Assembly: GCA_003487955.1 (NCBI GenBank)
Contig: DNNJ01000386.1
Location: 1 to 23,069, forward strand
Length of the DNA stretch: 23,069 bases
Origin: Clostridiales bacterium
GTDB lineage: Bacteria; Bacillota; Clostridia; Tissierellales; Sedimentibacteraceae
Reading direction: 5' to 3'
Positions 6,804 through 15,603 of this stretch are shown one piece after another. The notes beneath the pieces were generated by a model. It had not been told where the DNA came from and did no database searches. It saw nothing but the letters and a program-made list of their open reading frames with translations. The first letter of the stretch is position 1. Every line of letters begins with the position of its first letter. The translations under genes were made by a program, and so were the position numbers.

Positions 6804-7712
6804 TCATAGTGAGCTTAATGTCTTGCTCATTAAATCCTTTCCGATAACTGTGCAAGAAAATATTTTTTCGGCAAATTCTTTATACTCTTCAGGATTAGGC
6901 ATTGAAGGACTGAAATGAGTAAGCCATAATTCCTTAACATCAGCATTCAATGCTATATAAGCAGCTTCCGAAAAAATCATATGCATTTTAGCAACAGCAC
7001 CATCAAGCATCTCATCATTTCCGTACATTCCTTCACAAATAAACAAATCAGAATCCTTAACGATTTCATCTATAAGTTTAACAGGTCTTGTATCTGTTAC
7101 ATAAGAAATTTTAATTGGTTTTCTTGCGCTTCCCAAAACCATATCCGGTGTAAATGTTTTATCATCTACAACAACCTTTTCACCGCCGTGAAGTAGTCTC
7201 CAAAGTCTAACCGGAATATTAAGTGTTTTTGCTTTTTCAGGCTGGAAATGAGGTCTTAAAATAAGCTCAAAGCTGTATCCTAAACAATTTATATGATGTT
7301 TTAAAGGAATCGATGTTACATTTAATCCTATCTTACTGAATTCCTGAGGCTTTGTATCGTGAAGCTCTGCAATTCTAACCTCGAAGGGAAGAAATCCGCA
7401 TACCACCAAAAGAGAGTTCAATATTTTCGTGCTCCCCCTTGGTGCAATAATATCTACCGGCTCTGTTCTGCCGTGATTTCCCATGGTTAAAAGCAGTCCG
7501 GGCAGACCTGTAACATGGTCTGCATGGCAATGGGTTATTAATATTGTGTCGATTTTATTAAGGCTGAGCTTTCCCTTATGCAGTGAAATTTGTGTACCTT
7601 CGCCGCAGTCTATAAGAATGGCTTTTCCTTTGTATTCAATATGACATGAAGCTAAATACCTGCCGGGAAGAGGCACCATACCGCCTGTGCCGATTAAAGT
7701 AACGTTTATCAT
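6804..7712 (-). CDS. rnz: Ribonuclease Z (tRNA 3' endonuclease)
   Basis: RNase Z is a zinc-dependent metallo-beta-lactamase-fold endonuclease that trims the 3' trailers of tRNA precursors. The 302-residue product has the zinc motif THCHADH (His61, His63, Asp65, His66), the LKHHINCLGYSFE region supplying a further metal His, the TDTRP aspartate, and the C-terminal LTHFSP histidine. Length fits the usual 300-310 residues. The start ATG at 7712 is set by AGGTGAT about 5 nt upstream; an in-frame upstream ATG at 7793 would overlap the ylbJ-like gene and adds a non-family leader. It lies 53 nt after the ylbJ-like gene on the same strand, so the two may be cotranscribed, and ends at the bidirectional terminator. 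Confidence 0.9.
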   Translation of the reverse strand: MINVTLIGTGGMVPLPGRYLASCHIEYKGKAILIDCGEGTQISLHKGKLSLNKIDTILITHCHADHVTGLPGLLLTMGNHGRTEPVDIIAPRGSTKILNSLLVVCGFLPFEVRIAELHDTKPQEFSKIGLNVTSIPLKHHINCLGYSFELILRPHFQPEKAKTLNIPVRLWRLLHGGEKVVVDDKTFTPDMVLGSARKPIKISYVTDTRPVKLIDEIVKDSDLFICEGMYGNDEMLDGAVAKMHMIFSEAAYIALNADVKELWLTHFSPSMPNPEEYKEFAEKIFSCTVIGKDLMSKTLSSL

Positions 7713-7765
7713 TATATCACCTTTTTTCTTAAGTAATAACATTATACATAGTAATGCTGAGCTTT

Positions 7766-8716
7766 TCAATATAGAATTAGCATTCCCATGCATATTATAA
7801 CTGATAATATGCCCTGTACAGCTCTATAAAAAACATAATTGCTGATATTAAAATCAAAATTATTTGCAACTGCTACAGTTTGAAAAATCACAGATATTCC
7901 CGAAAAACTGATGAGAAAATTTATTATTATAAGCTTTACATCCAAGGGAAGAGCGGAGGATGAAGCAACGCTGCAGCCGTTTGATATTTCCAAGATACCT
8001 ACAAAAGTAGAATGTATTAAATCACTTAGCAGTGTACTTAATGAAAAATATTTTGAAATTGAAATAAGGAGGTTGTCAAAAAAATTGGAAAATACCGAAA
8101 ATATAACTATTACACCTCCAATGGACAATATGGAAGTAATTGATTTATAAATTGAAGAATTGAAAGCATCATAAAACGATATATATTTTTGTTTTTTTAC
8201 CTTTGTATAAGTGGAGGATATTGTACTTTTTTTAATGAGCATACCTATAAGTAATGCACTTAGCAAATGCGGAGCGGCAATATATTTGGCCAAACTTAAA
8301 TCACCAAGCATTGAAAAGGATACTGCTCCCGCCATGAATTGAAAGCTGCAGTTGTTGGTAAAAACAACCAATGCATTTGCTTCGTTGCTGTCGATTCTTT
8401 TATAAGAAGCCATTGTATTTACTGTCATTGCTCCGGAAGGATAACCTACCACGAGGCTGATAAAGTAGGGGATGAATGCATATTTACTGTTAAAAATTTT
8501 ATTTGATAAAAAGGATAATTTATCTGACATTCTGTACAAAAAATTATATTGCAGCAATATATTTGATAAAATAGACATAGGAAGCAAATATGGAATCATG
8601 TTGTTGATCCATATTTTAAGACCGTTAAAAACACCTTCCGATACTATGCCCGGTTTCATAACAAATAAGCAAATAATAAACATTATGAAAACCGGAATAA
8701 AATTTCTTTTGAACAT
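7766..8716 (-). CDS. ylbJ: YlbJ-like sporulation integral membrane protein (Gate domain)
   Basis: This 316-residue protein is hydrophobic throughout, with about eight membrane segments. It carries the VVGYPSGAMTVNTMASY motif near residues 88-104 and NNCSFQFMAGAV near 120-131, features of the YlbJ/nucleoside-recognition 'Gate' family. In Bacillus, YlbJ is a membrane protein made in the mother cell and needed for full spore resistance; its transported ligand, if any, is not something I can state. AGGGGGTG lies about 5 nt before the ATG. Supporting context is that ylbM, ylbN and rpmF, its Bacillus neighbours, are all in this window. Family membership is fairly sure; a sporulation role here is inferred. 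Confidence 0.78.
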   Translation of the reverse strand: MFKRNFIPVFIMFIICLFVMKPGIVSEGVFNGLKIWINNMIPYLLPMSILSNILLQYNFLYRMSDKLSFLSNKIFNSKYAFIPYFISLVVGYPSGAMTVNTMASYKRIDSNEANALVVFTNNCSFQFMAGAVSFSMLGDLSLAKYIAAPHLLSALLIGMLIKKSTISSTYTKVKKQKYISFYDAFNSSIYKSITSILSIGGVIVIFSVFSNFFDNLLISISKYFSLSTLLSDLIHSTFVGILEISNGCSVASSSALPLDVKLIIINFLISFSGISVIFQTVAVANNFDFNISNYVFYRAVQGILSVIICMGMLILY

Positions 8717-9030
8717 AAAAACACCCCCTGTTTATTTTATTGTCCATAAATTGTTTATATGCTTTTCTGAATATAATATTTGTAGTTTATTGATTTTAAT
8801 AAAAGCTCCATGTTATTAACAAGGTTAAAAAATATTTTTTATTTTTGAAAATAAACGATACAATAAGCGAGACTGCAAAAAAGGAAGTATGAAGGAGGAT
8901 GAGACTCTTTTTTATGAAATTATAATTTAATATAAGTAAAATACTTATTTAAGTTTATAATTGTTGATTTGATGGTAACAATAATCAGTGATAAAGTGTA
9001 CCGGTTCATGACATTTAGGGAGTGATATAT
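8717..9030. other. Divergent gene-free gap between ylbJ and the ATPase operon
   Basis: No gene is seen. The gap holds the possible ylbJ promoter, a Shine-Dalgarno-like AAGGAGG near 8891 with only a 13-codon frame from ATG 8889, and an inverted repeat ATAAGTA-AAA-TACTTAT at 8932-8948. A -10-like TATAAT lies at 8956-8961 but without a recognisable -35, because the -35 position falls in the inverted repeat. I see no consensus promoter for the ATPase operon. Confidence 0.5.
8754..8781 (-). promoter_or_regulatory. Possible SigE-like promoter of the ylbJ-like gene
   Basis: Read on the minus strand, AAATATT (8775-8781) and CATATAAA (8754-8761) are separated by 13 nt. This is close to the -35 ATATT and -10 CATACA-T pattern of the early mother-cell sigma factor, with a predicted start about 30 nt before the gene. 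A/T-rich background makes chance matches likely. Confidence 0.25.
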
Positions 9031-9351
9031 TTGAACCAGATTCTAAATCAAATTATAAGGATAGACTCGCAAGCTTATGAAAACAAAAATAAAAACGAAG
9101 AATTTTTGCTTAAGAAAAAGCAGGAATATGAAGAAAAGGTTTTAAATTACAAAAGCGAAAACTTGCGAAAAGCAAACATAAAAGTACAGACTATTTCAGA
9201 AGAAATAGAGGCATTTGTTGCTGAAACCGAAAGAATTGAAAAGGAAAAAGTAAATAAAGTTTCTGTGCAGATAGAAAAAGTCTATAAAAAAACAGAACAT
9301 AGATTGATTCAGGAAGTATTCAACAGATTATTTTCATTGGAGGAGCTGTAA
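9031..9351 (+). CDS. ntpF: V/A-type ATPase peripheral-stalk subunit G/H (NtpF-like)
   Basis: This 106-residue protein is strongly charged and almost wholly alpha-helical: a coiled coil rich in Lys and Glu across about residues 10-100 (KNKNEEFLLKKKQEYEEK). It matches the small stalk subunit (NtpF in Enterococcus, G or H elsewhere) that pairs with subunit E to form the stator holding the catalytic head. The preferred start is TTG at 9031, about 7 nt after AGGGAG; a GTG at 9022 overlaps that ribosome site. It is the first gene of the nine-gene operon, and its stop overlaps the next start by 1 nt. The call rests mostly on coiled-coil character and position, since this subunit is poorly conserved. 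Confidence 0.75.
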   Translation: MNQILNQIIRIDSQAYENKNKNEEFLLKKKQEYEEKVLNYKSENLRKANIKVQTISEEIEAFVAETERIEKEKVNKVSVQIEKVYKKTEHRLIQEVFNRLFSLEEL

Positions 9352-10373
9352 TGAACTCCAACATGGCATTTTATGCTGTTCAAACAAAAATTACAGCAAA
9401 AAAAGGTTATATTTCAAAAAGTCTTAATTTGGATAATATTTTGGAATGCTCTACAGTGGAACAGCTTAGGTCGCTTTTGCTTAATAATAAGGAATTTGAA
9501 AGAATATTCTTAGCAGCCAAAAGTGATAATATAAACAGGGACAGTTTTGAAGCTATTTTAGGTCGGTTTACAACTATTGAAATTGAAGATTTGCTTCATT
9601 ATTTTTCGGGGCATTATAAAGATTTTATTGAGGAATTACTAATTGAAAGCGAAATAAAGGATATTAGTTTAATTTTAAGAAAGATAGCCAAACAGGAAAG
9701 TTTAGAGGGAATAGAAAATAGATTTGTACATTCTAACAGATATGCTACATTGAATTTTGATAAACTTTTGACTTCAAAAAATGTTCACCGGTTTACTGAA
9801 AATTTAAAGGGTACTCCATATTACACAGGGTTGAAAAACTTGACTGAGGAAGATGCTGTTAAGCGCGAATTTCATATTGAAATGAAGCTTTATGTGGAAT
9901 TTTACAAGAGATTAATGGAGAAATCAGAAAACCTAAATAAGGAAGACAGGGAAGCAGTCAAGGACATTATTGGTCTAAAAATTGATTTATTAAATGTTCA
10001 ATGGATTAACAGAGCTTTAAACTATTATAAATTATCGCCTGAAGAAGTGTTGTTTTACAGCCTTGTCGGCGGCAGCTCCATGGACTATAAACAGTTAAAA
10101 AAATTATGCTACAGCAAGTCTTATGATGAATTCAGGAAATTAGTCAAGTCTTATATTGGGATTGAAGTATCTAAGAAAAAAGGTAAGACGGGAAACGTGA
10201 ATTATTATTTGTATGATTATCTTAAAAAAGAAAAATTCAAAAATATCGGTATTGCTATTTCATATATTTATTTAATTGACATAATAACTGATGATATTAT
10301 TACAATAGCCGAAGGAATAAAATACGAAGCACCTAAAGAACAGATATTGGATTATTTATCATACAGCAAATAA
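9351..10373 (+). CDS. ntpC: V/A-type ATPase subunit C (central-stalk cap)
   Basis: Subunit C (eukaryotic d homologue) is the funnel-shaped socket joining the central rotor shaft to the membrane c ring. The 340-residue length matches the family (about 330-340). The all-alpha protein has the expected C-terminal feature EAPKEQILDYLSY and the mid-region stretch LNVQWINRALNYYKLSPEEVL. The start overlaps the upstream TAA by one base, with GGAGG about 7 nt before it, pointing to translational coupling. In the Enterococcus ntpFIKECGABD order this gene comes after E; here it comes before I, so the order is rearranged. Confidence 0.9.
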   Translation: MNSNMAFYAVQTKITAKKGYISKSLNLDNILECSTVEQLRSLLLNNKEFERIFLAAKSDNINRDSFEAILGRFTTIEIEDLLHYFSGHYKDFIEELLIESEIKDISLILRKIAKQESLEGIENRFVHSNRYATLNFDKLLTSKNVHRFTENLKGTPYYTGLKNLTEEDAVKREFHIEMKLYVEFYKRLMEKSENLNKEDREAVKDIIGLKIDLLNVQWINRALNYYKLSPEEVLFYSLVGGSSMDYKQLKKLCYSKSYDEFRKLVKSYIGIEVSKKKGKTGNVNYYLYDYLKKEKFKNIGIAISYIYLIDIITDDIITIAEGIKYEAPKEQILDYLSYSK

Positions 10374-10392
10374 TAAGAAGGGAGTAAAATTA

Positions 10393-12378
10393 ATGTCTAT
10401 AGAAAAGATGGTTCTTTTGAAGGTTGTAGGCTCAACCGAAGAAATGAGTCCCATAATCAAAGAACTGATATTAAATAAAAATGTGCATTTTAACATGAAT
10501 ATTGAAAACAGCAGCGCATATACAGACTATTATGTCATACATAAATTTGAAACAGATATTTTAGGTTCTGAAATTTATAGTACCATAATAAATCCAAATG
10601 ATAACAGATGTACTGATTGCCTGAATGTTGTTAAAGACTTGGCTGCCGGATTGGAAATAGAGCTTAAAATTGACGAAAATATATTGAAAGAAAACTATGA
10701 TATAGCAAGAATAACGTCTGAATTAAAAATATTGGATTCTTCTGTAGGGGATAAAATAAGAGAAATATATAAATACAATACTAGTATTTATGAATTAAAA
10801 AAACTAAGAGAGAAAATCGACAGTATCTTTGATAAAGATTTGGAATTGGATAAGATTTCTGATTTGAATTATTTTAATTTTGCAGTTGGTACACTTTCAA
10901 AGATGAATAAATGGCGTTTAAAGAAGAACTACGAAAATCTAAGCGCAATAGTTATGAGAATAGGAAGTATGCCTGCTGCAGCAGAAGATTTGTACATGAT
11001 CATTTTTCCGAAACACTACAGGCAGGAAACGGAAAACTTGTTGAAGTCATTGGATTGGAATGAACTTAAAATTCCTGATGAATTAATGGGAACACCTGCC
11101 CAAATGCTTTTAATAATTGATGATAGAATAAAAACCATGGAGGGTAAAATTCAAACATTATCATCATCCATGGAAGCAGAAAAAAAATCAAAAATAAACA
11201 GTATAAACAGATATTATAATATATTCAATTTGGAAGAACAAATTTCCGAATTGACCCGGGATGCTGAATATGGGGATAATATTTTTGCAGTGGATGTGTG
11301 GGTTAAGAATAGTGAATTAAATAATCTAAAAGATTCAATTCATAAAATCACGGATAAAATAATATTATCTGAAAAAACGGCAGAAGAATTGAAAAATCAG
11401 GTAATACCTCCAACCATGCTTAAAAACAACTTTCTTATAAGACCCTTCGAATGGATTGTTAAAATGTACGGGATGCCGTCCTATAATGAATTAGATCCCA
11501 CTCCTTTCCTTGCGTTAACCTTTTGTCTTGCATTTGGTATAATGTTTGGTGATATAGGTCAGGGACTTATATATTTCTTATTTGGTTTACTGTTTAGGAA
11601 AAAGATAGGTGCACTTGCTGAAATAGTAATGAGACTTGGTTTATTCTCCATTGTTTTCGGGTTTGTATACGGCAGTTTCTTTGGTTTGGAAAAGCATGAA
11701 CTTTCATGGCTCCCAAGCTTGATTGAAGGGGGTCCTCTAAATCCGGATAATATTCCTAATATACTGATAGCGAGTATTGTTTATGGAATTTTTGCACTTA
11801 CTGTTTCATATGTATATGGTATTGTTAATTCTATGAAAAATCAAAATATTGAAGAGGGAATATTCGGTAAGAACGGAATATTCGGTTACTTATTCTTTAT
11901 AAGTTTCATAGTGACCATTGCAGCAATTACAAGAATTATTAACATACCATTATATATACCGTTCAGTGTACTGATTTTAAGCTTAATTATAATAATTGTA
12001 AAAGAGCCTTTAACCAACTTGGTTCTTGGCAAGAAGCCGTTATTTCATGAAAGCCCCGGTTCTTATTTTACGGAAAGCATTTTTGAAGCAGTGGAAACAA
12101 TACTTGGTGCAATGAGCAACTCTATTTCATTTGTACGTGTAGGCGCCTTTGCATTAAATCATGCAGGATTGTTTATGGCATTTTTGGTAATATCACAAAT
12201 GGTTGAAAATATATTTTTGAAAATATTGATTTTAGTAATAGGAAACATATTAATTCTATCATTGGAGGGGATTATTGTGTTCATTCAAGGACTTCGTCTA
12301 CAATATTATGAAATGTTCAGCAAATATTTTAAAGGTGACGGTATAGAATATAAACCTCTTATAATAAGTAAACAATAA
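10393..12378 (+). CDS. ntpI: V/A-type ATPase subunit I (a-subunit, ion channel half)
   Basis: Subunit I forms the stator half-channels through which ions reach the c ring. The 661-residue protein has two parts. The cytoplasmic N-terminal half (about 1-350) has charged coiled coils that bind the peripheral stalk, and the C-terminal half is membrane-embedded with about eight segments. Hallmarks seen are PSYNELDPTPFLAL followed by FGDIGQG, and SFVRVGAFALNHAGL, in which Arg582 is the expected essential arginine facing the c-ring glutamate. AAGGGAG lies before the ATG. Length is normal for the family. Confidence 0.95.
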   Translation: MSIEKMVLLKVVGSTEEMSPIIKELILNKNVHFNMNIENSSAYTDYYVIHKFETDILGSEIYSTIINPNDNRCTDCLNVVKDLAAGLEIELKIDENILKENYDIARITSELKILDSSVGDKIREIYKYNTSIYELKKLREKIDSIFDKDLELDKISDLNYFNFAVGTLSKMNKWRLKKNYENLSAIVMRIGSMPAAAEDLYMIIFPKHYRQETENLLKSLDWNELKIPDELMGTPAQMLLIIDDRIKTMEGKIQTLSSSMEAEKKSKINSINRYYNIFNLEEQISELTRDAEYGDNIFAVDVWVKNSELNNLKDSIHKITDKIILSEKTAEELKNQVIPPTMLKNNFLIRPFEWIVKMYGMPSYNELDPTPFLALTFCLAFGIMFGDIGQGLIYFLFGLLFRKKIGALAEIVMRLGLFSIVFGFVYGSFFGLEKHELSWLPSLIEGGPLNPDNIPNILIASIVYGIFALTVSYVYGIVNSMKNQNIEEGIFGKNGIFGYLFFISFIVTIAAITRIINIPLYIPFSVLILSLIIIIVKEPLTNLVLGKKPLFHESPGSYFTESIFEAVETILGAMSNSISFVRVGAFALNHAGLFMAFLVISQMVENIFLKILILVIGNILILSLEGIIVFIQGLRLQYYEMFSKYFKGDGIEYKPLIISKQ

Positions 12379-12406
12379 ATAATAAAAAATAATAAAAAAT
12401 AATAAA
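12377..12406 (+). repeat. A/T-only 10-bp tandem repeat upstream of the c-subunit gene
   Basis: AATAAAAAAT repeats in two perfect copies (12381-12400) with partial copies at each side, inside the 50-nt gap between ntpI and ntpK. This is the widest gap in the operon, and the repeat lies directly before the AAGGGAAAG ribosome site of the subunit needed in most copies. It may help ribosome loading, as A/U-rich leaders do for E. coli atpE; this role is inferred. Confidence 0.55.
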
Positions 12407-12428
12407 TGAAAAGTGAAGGGAAAGAATT

Positions 12429-12878
12429 ATGCTTATCATATTTTTAATTGCTGCATCAGCAGTATCAATTGGAACAATTATTTATGGGAAAAAAGCAATA
12501 AAAAAAGGGAAAACAGGAAATATTAAAAAGGCAATTTTAACAACGGTATCAGCTTTTGGGTTAATTATGGCAGGGGCTGTAATTACAACAGTATTCGGAG
12601 GCAATGTATTTGCTGAAACTCAAGCTGAAGCAGCTACCTCAGGGGCTGCTTCAGGAGCAGGCGGAATCGGAGAAGGACTTAAATATTTATCTGCAGCATT
12701 ATCAACAGGGATAGCCACTATTGCTACAGGTTTTGCAGTAGGCTCAGTTGGTTCATCAGCAATAGGTGCAATATCAGAAGATTCATCACTTCTTGGAAAA
12801 ACTTTAATATTTGTTGGTATGGCAGAAGGTATTGCAATTTATGGCTTGATTATTTCTATTTTAATTTTATTTGTTTAA
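12429..12878 (+). CDS. ntpK: V/A-type ATPase c-ring subunit K (proteolipid), single hairpin with N-terminal extension
   Basis: This 149-residue proteolipid forms the rotating membrane ring. Its C-terminal part (about 80-149) is one clear hairpin: YLSAALSTGIATIATGFAVG, a polar loop with SEDSS, then MAEGIAIYGLIISILIL with ion-binding Glu133. The N-terminal 80 residues are not a second c-type hairpin. They have one hydrophobic segment, a basic stretch (KKAIKKGKTGNIKKA), a second hydrophobic segment and NVFAETQAEAA, resembling a signal-peptidase site after VFA. Many V-type K subunits have two full hairpins, so this is a variant form, which I recall from other Clostridia. The residue after Glu is Gly and the following IYGL resembles proton-type c subunits. 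The start has AAGGGAAAG upstream. Confidence 0.9.
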   Translation: MLIIFLIAASAVSIGTIIYGKKAIKKGKTGNIKKAILTTVSAFGLIMAGAVITTVFGGNVFAETQAEAATSGAASGAGGIGEGLKYLSAALSTGIATIATGFAVGSVGSSAIGAISEDSSLLGKTLIFVGMAEGIAIYGLIISILILFV

Positions 12879-12894
12879 TAAGGGAAGATAAATA

Positions 12895-13203
12895 ATGAAA
12901 TCTTTTTTAATTAGCAACTCCAGAGACACCTGGGTAGGCTTAAGACTTGCAGGAATAAACGGTGTCCTGGTAAGAGACAGAAATGAAGTGCTGAAATATT
13001 TAAAAAGTTCAGTGAAGGACAAGGACGTTGGGATAGTAATTCTTAATGAAACGGTTGCAGATATGATTCATGATGAGGTGATGGAATTAAAATTAAAAAC
13101 TCGTATCCCTCTCATTATAGAAATTCCGGACAGAAAGGGTTCCATCAGGGAATCAAGTGCCATTGCGGATCATATAAGAGAATCCGTAGGTATTCAAATA
13201 TGA
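12895..13203 (+). CDS. ntpG: V/A-type ATPase subunit F (central stalk)
   Basis: This 102-residue alpha/beta protein is the small rotor subunit F (NtpG in Enterococcus) that binds subunit D at the base of the shaft. The family pattern is visible: a short strand with a conserved Gly region (VGLRLAGINGV), then DVGIVILNETVADMI and RIPLIIEIPDRKG. Length is the usual 100-105. AAGGGAAG precedes the ATG. It lies 16 nt after ntpK and 7 nt before ntpE. Confidence 0.92.
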   Translation: MKSFLISNSRDTWVGLRLAGINGVLVRDRNEVLKYLKSSVKDKDVGIVILNETVADMIHDEVMELKLKTRIPLIIEIPDRKGSIRESSAIADHIRESVGIQI

Positions 13204-13210
13204 GGTAATT

Positions 13211-13834
13211 ATGGTTACAATAGAACAAAAATTATTATTATTTTCTAAGCTTATAAATCATTCAATGGAAAAGGACTTTAAAGATGAGTTAAAAGAATTG
13301 GAGAAACAATACAGCTTAAGGTCCGATAGCAGCAAAGATGAAATAGATGCTGCCGCACAATCCATTGAGGAAAGAGCAAGGAAAAAAGCAGAAATGAGAC
13401 GAACTGAAAGCTTAAGCAAACAAGCGGTAAATATTAAAAGGGGAATACTGCTGCAGAAAGAAAAGTGTTATTATATTTTTATGGAAAAATTAAAAAGCAG
13501 ACTTACTGAATTTGTTAATACTGAAGAATATAAAACATATTTGTTAAATTTGATAAAGAAAATAAATATAACAGACGAAAATTACGATTGGGTGATTTAT
13601 TTGACTGAGTCAGACAATAAAAGGTATTCAGAATTAATAAAGGAAGAGCTTAAGAAAAACAATATAAATATTGAATTTAAGAATTCCTATAACATTATAG
13701 GAGGTCTTATTGTTATTGATAAGGATAAAAATACAAAAATAGACTTTTCCATTGATTCTGTGTTGGAAGATAACAAAACATATATAATGCAGACAATATT
13801 TGATGCTTTAGAGGCAGGTGGCATAGGTGAATAA
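13211..13834 (+). CDS. ntpE: V/A-type ATPase subunit E (peripheral stalk)
   Basis: The 207-residue protein has a long charged helix (about 15-105, with EERARKKAEMRR) and a C-terminal globular domain ending with YNIIGGLIVIDKDKNTKIDFSIDSVLE, the conserved E-subunit tail that binds the catalytic head. It pairs with the G/H subunit to form the stator stalk. Its last 8 nt overlap the start of ntpA, indicating translational coupling. GAGGT before the ATG is a modest ribosome site. Confidence 0.9.
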   Translation: MVTIEQKLLLFSKLINHSMEKDFKDELKELEKQYSLRSDSSKDEIDAAAQSIEERARKKAEMRRTESLSKQAVNIKRGILLQKEKCYYIFMEKLKSRLTEFVNTEEYKTYLLNLIKKINITDENYDWVIYLTESDNKRYSELIKEELKKNNINIEFKNSYNIIGGLIVIDKDKNTKIDFSIDSVLEDNKTYIMQTIFDALEAGGIGE

Positions 13835-15593
13835 TAATACAGGCATTGTAAGCTCGATAAACGGACCTGTGGTACAAGGACTTAATATGGGTTCCTTTAA
13901 AGTGAATGAAATGGTAATGGTAGGCGACAGGAAGCTTATCGGAGAAGTTGTTTCATTAAATGAAGATAAAGCCACTATACAGGTTTATGAAGAAACAGAA
14001 GGGTTAAAAGCAGGAGAGAAAATATTGTCAACAGGCAGCCCGCTGTCAGTTACATTGGGACCCGGAATGATTGGAAATATATTTGACGGTATTCAAAGAC
14101 CCCTTACAGTAATTCAAGATATGTCAAGAGATTTTATACCGGAAGGAATAGGGCTTATAACTTTTAGCGAAGATAGACTGTGGGATGTAAATATATCTGT
14201 AAAAGCAGGCGACATGCTTAATGAAGGTGATGTTTATGCAACGATACAGGAAACTGAGGGGATTCTGCATAAATTAATAGTGCCGTATAATGTACGCGGT
14301 GTTGTAAAAGAAACTAAAGATAGCGGGAAGTACACATTAAATGATACAATAGTTCTTCTTGAAAAAGAAAATGAAACAATAAAGCTGTCTTTATGTACTA
14401 AATGGCCTGTAAGAAAACCAAGACCGATTAAAAGCAGGCTTCCCATATATAAACCTCTTATAACCGGTCAGAGAGTAATTGACAGCTTTTATCCCATTGC
14501 AAAGGGTGGTACGGTAGCTCTTCCGGGAGGATTCGGTACCGGAAAAACTGTTACACAGCACCAATTGGCAAAGTGGTGCGATGCGGATATTATTGTTTAT
14601 ATAGGATGCGGAGAGCGCGGAAATGAGATGACAGATGTTTTGGAGGAATTTCCAAAGCTTATAGACCCGCGTAGCAACAGACCTCTGATGGAAAGAACAA
14701 TATTAATTGCCAATACTTCAAACATGCCGGTTGCTGCACGTGAGGCAAGCATTTATACAGGAATTACAATGGCGGAATATTTCAGGGATATGGGATATGA
14801 TGTTGCGATAATGGCAGACTCCACTTCAAGGTGGGCGGAGGCTTTGCGTGAAATTTCAGGCCGTCTTGAACAGATGCCTGCGGAAGAAGGATACCCGGCA
14901 TACCTTCCATCAAGGCTTGCACAGTTTTACGAGAGAGCCGGATGCGTTAATACACTAAGCAATGAAGAAGCAACTGTAACAATAATAGGAGCAGTATCGC
15001 CTGCCGGAGGTGATTTTTCCGAACCTGTTACAGAAAATACCAAACGTTTTGTTTCGGCATTTCTTGCGCTCGATAAAAAACTTGCCTACGCAAGACATTA
15101 TCCTGCAATAAATTATTTAACAAGCTACAGCGGTTATGTAAATATGCTGAAGGAATGGTATGAAGAAAATGTAGCACAAGATATGATGACTTTAAGAAAT
15201 AAGATGATAGTACTTTTTCAGGAAGAAGAAAAATTAAATGAAATAGTGCAGCTTGTAGGAGAAGATGTACTTCCTAACGATCAGGCATTGATTTTAGAAA
15301 CAGCAAGAATTATAAAGAAGGGTTTCCTGCAGCAAAATGCCATGCACCCTGAAGATACTTATGTGGTTTTAAATAAACAATATTTAATGCTTAAAACAAT
15401 AGACACTTTTTATGAAGAAGCATTGAAATGCATAAAAATCGGCATACCTATATCCGTAATAAGAAAAGAGTCCGTTATACAGGATATTTTAAAAATAAAA
15501 TATGAAATACCAAACGACAAACCTGAAGCTTTGTATGAGTTAATGGATAGAATTACTGACACTTACTTAAGTTTAAGAATGAAATATGAATAG
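13827..15593 (+). CDS. ntpA: V/A-type ATPase catalytic subunit A
   Basis: This is the nucleotide-hydrolysing (or synthesising) subunit, 588 residues, close to the 590 of Enterococcus NtpA. It has the N-terminal barrel ([11 protein letters not shown]), the A-subunit-specific bulge domain, the Walker A motif GGFGTGKT at about residues 233-240, the catalytic Glu in [10 protein letters not shown], and the conserved [30 protein letters not shown] segment spread over about 330-360. No intein is present. The start is a GTG at 13827 that overlaps the 3' end of ntpE, with AGGCAGG upstream; no ATG is available nearby. The next gene again overlaps or nearly overlaps its end. Confidence 0.97.
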   Translation: MNNNTGIVSSINGPVVQGLNMGSFKVNEMVMVGDRKLIGEVVSLNEDKATIQVYEETEGLKAGEKILSTGSPLSVTLGPGMIGNIFDGIQRPLTVIQDMSRDFIPEGIGLITFSEDRLWDVNISVKAGDMLNEGDVYATIQETEGILHKLIVPYNVRGVVKETKDSGKYTLNDTIVLLEKENETIKLSLCTKWPVRKPRPIKSRLPIYKPLITGQRVIDSFYPIAKGGTVALPGGFGTGKTVTQHQLAKWCDADIIVYIGCGERGNEMTDVLEEFPKLIDPRSNRPLMERTILIANTSNMPVAAREASIYTGITMAEYFRDMGYDVAIMADSTSRWAEALREISGRLEQMPAEEGYPAYLPSRLAQFYERAGCVNTLSNEEATVTIIGAVSPAGGDFSEPVTENTKRFVSAFLALDKKLAYARHYPAINYLTSYSGYVNMLKEWYEENVAQDMMTLRNKMIVLFQEEEKLNEIVQLVGEDVLPNDQALILETARIIKKGFLQQNAMHPEDTYVVLNKQYLMLKTIDTFYEEALKCIKIGIPISVIRKESVIQDILKIKYEIPNDKPEALYELMDRITDTYLSLRMKYE

Positions 15594-15603
15594 AGCGTAT
15601 AAA

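Noticed and set aside
6981..7196. Plus-strand frame inside rnz
   Set aside because: It is antisense to a well-supported RNase Z gene and shows no protein-like features.
8472..8819. 115-codon plus-strand frame overlapping the ylbJ-like gene
   Set aside because: It is mostly antisense to ylbJ, and the composition is that of a complement of membrane-protein codons.
8889..8930. 13-codon leader peptide upstream of the ATPase operon
   Set aside because: The ribosome site is weak, the peptide has no telling composition and nothing couples it to the next gene.
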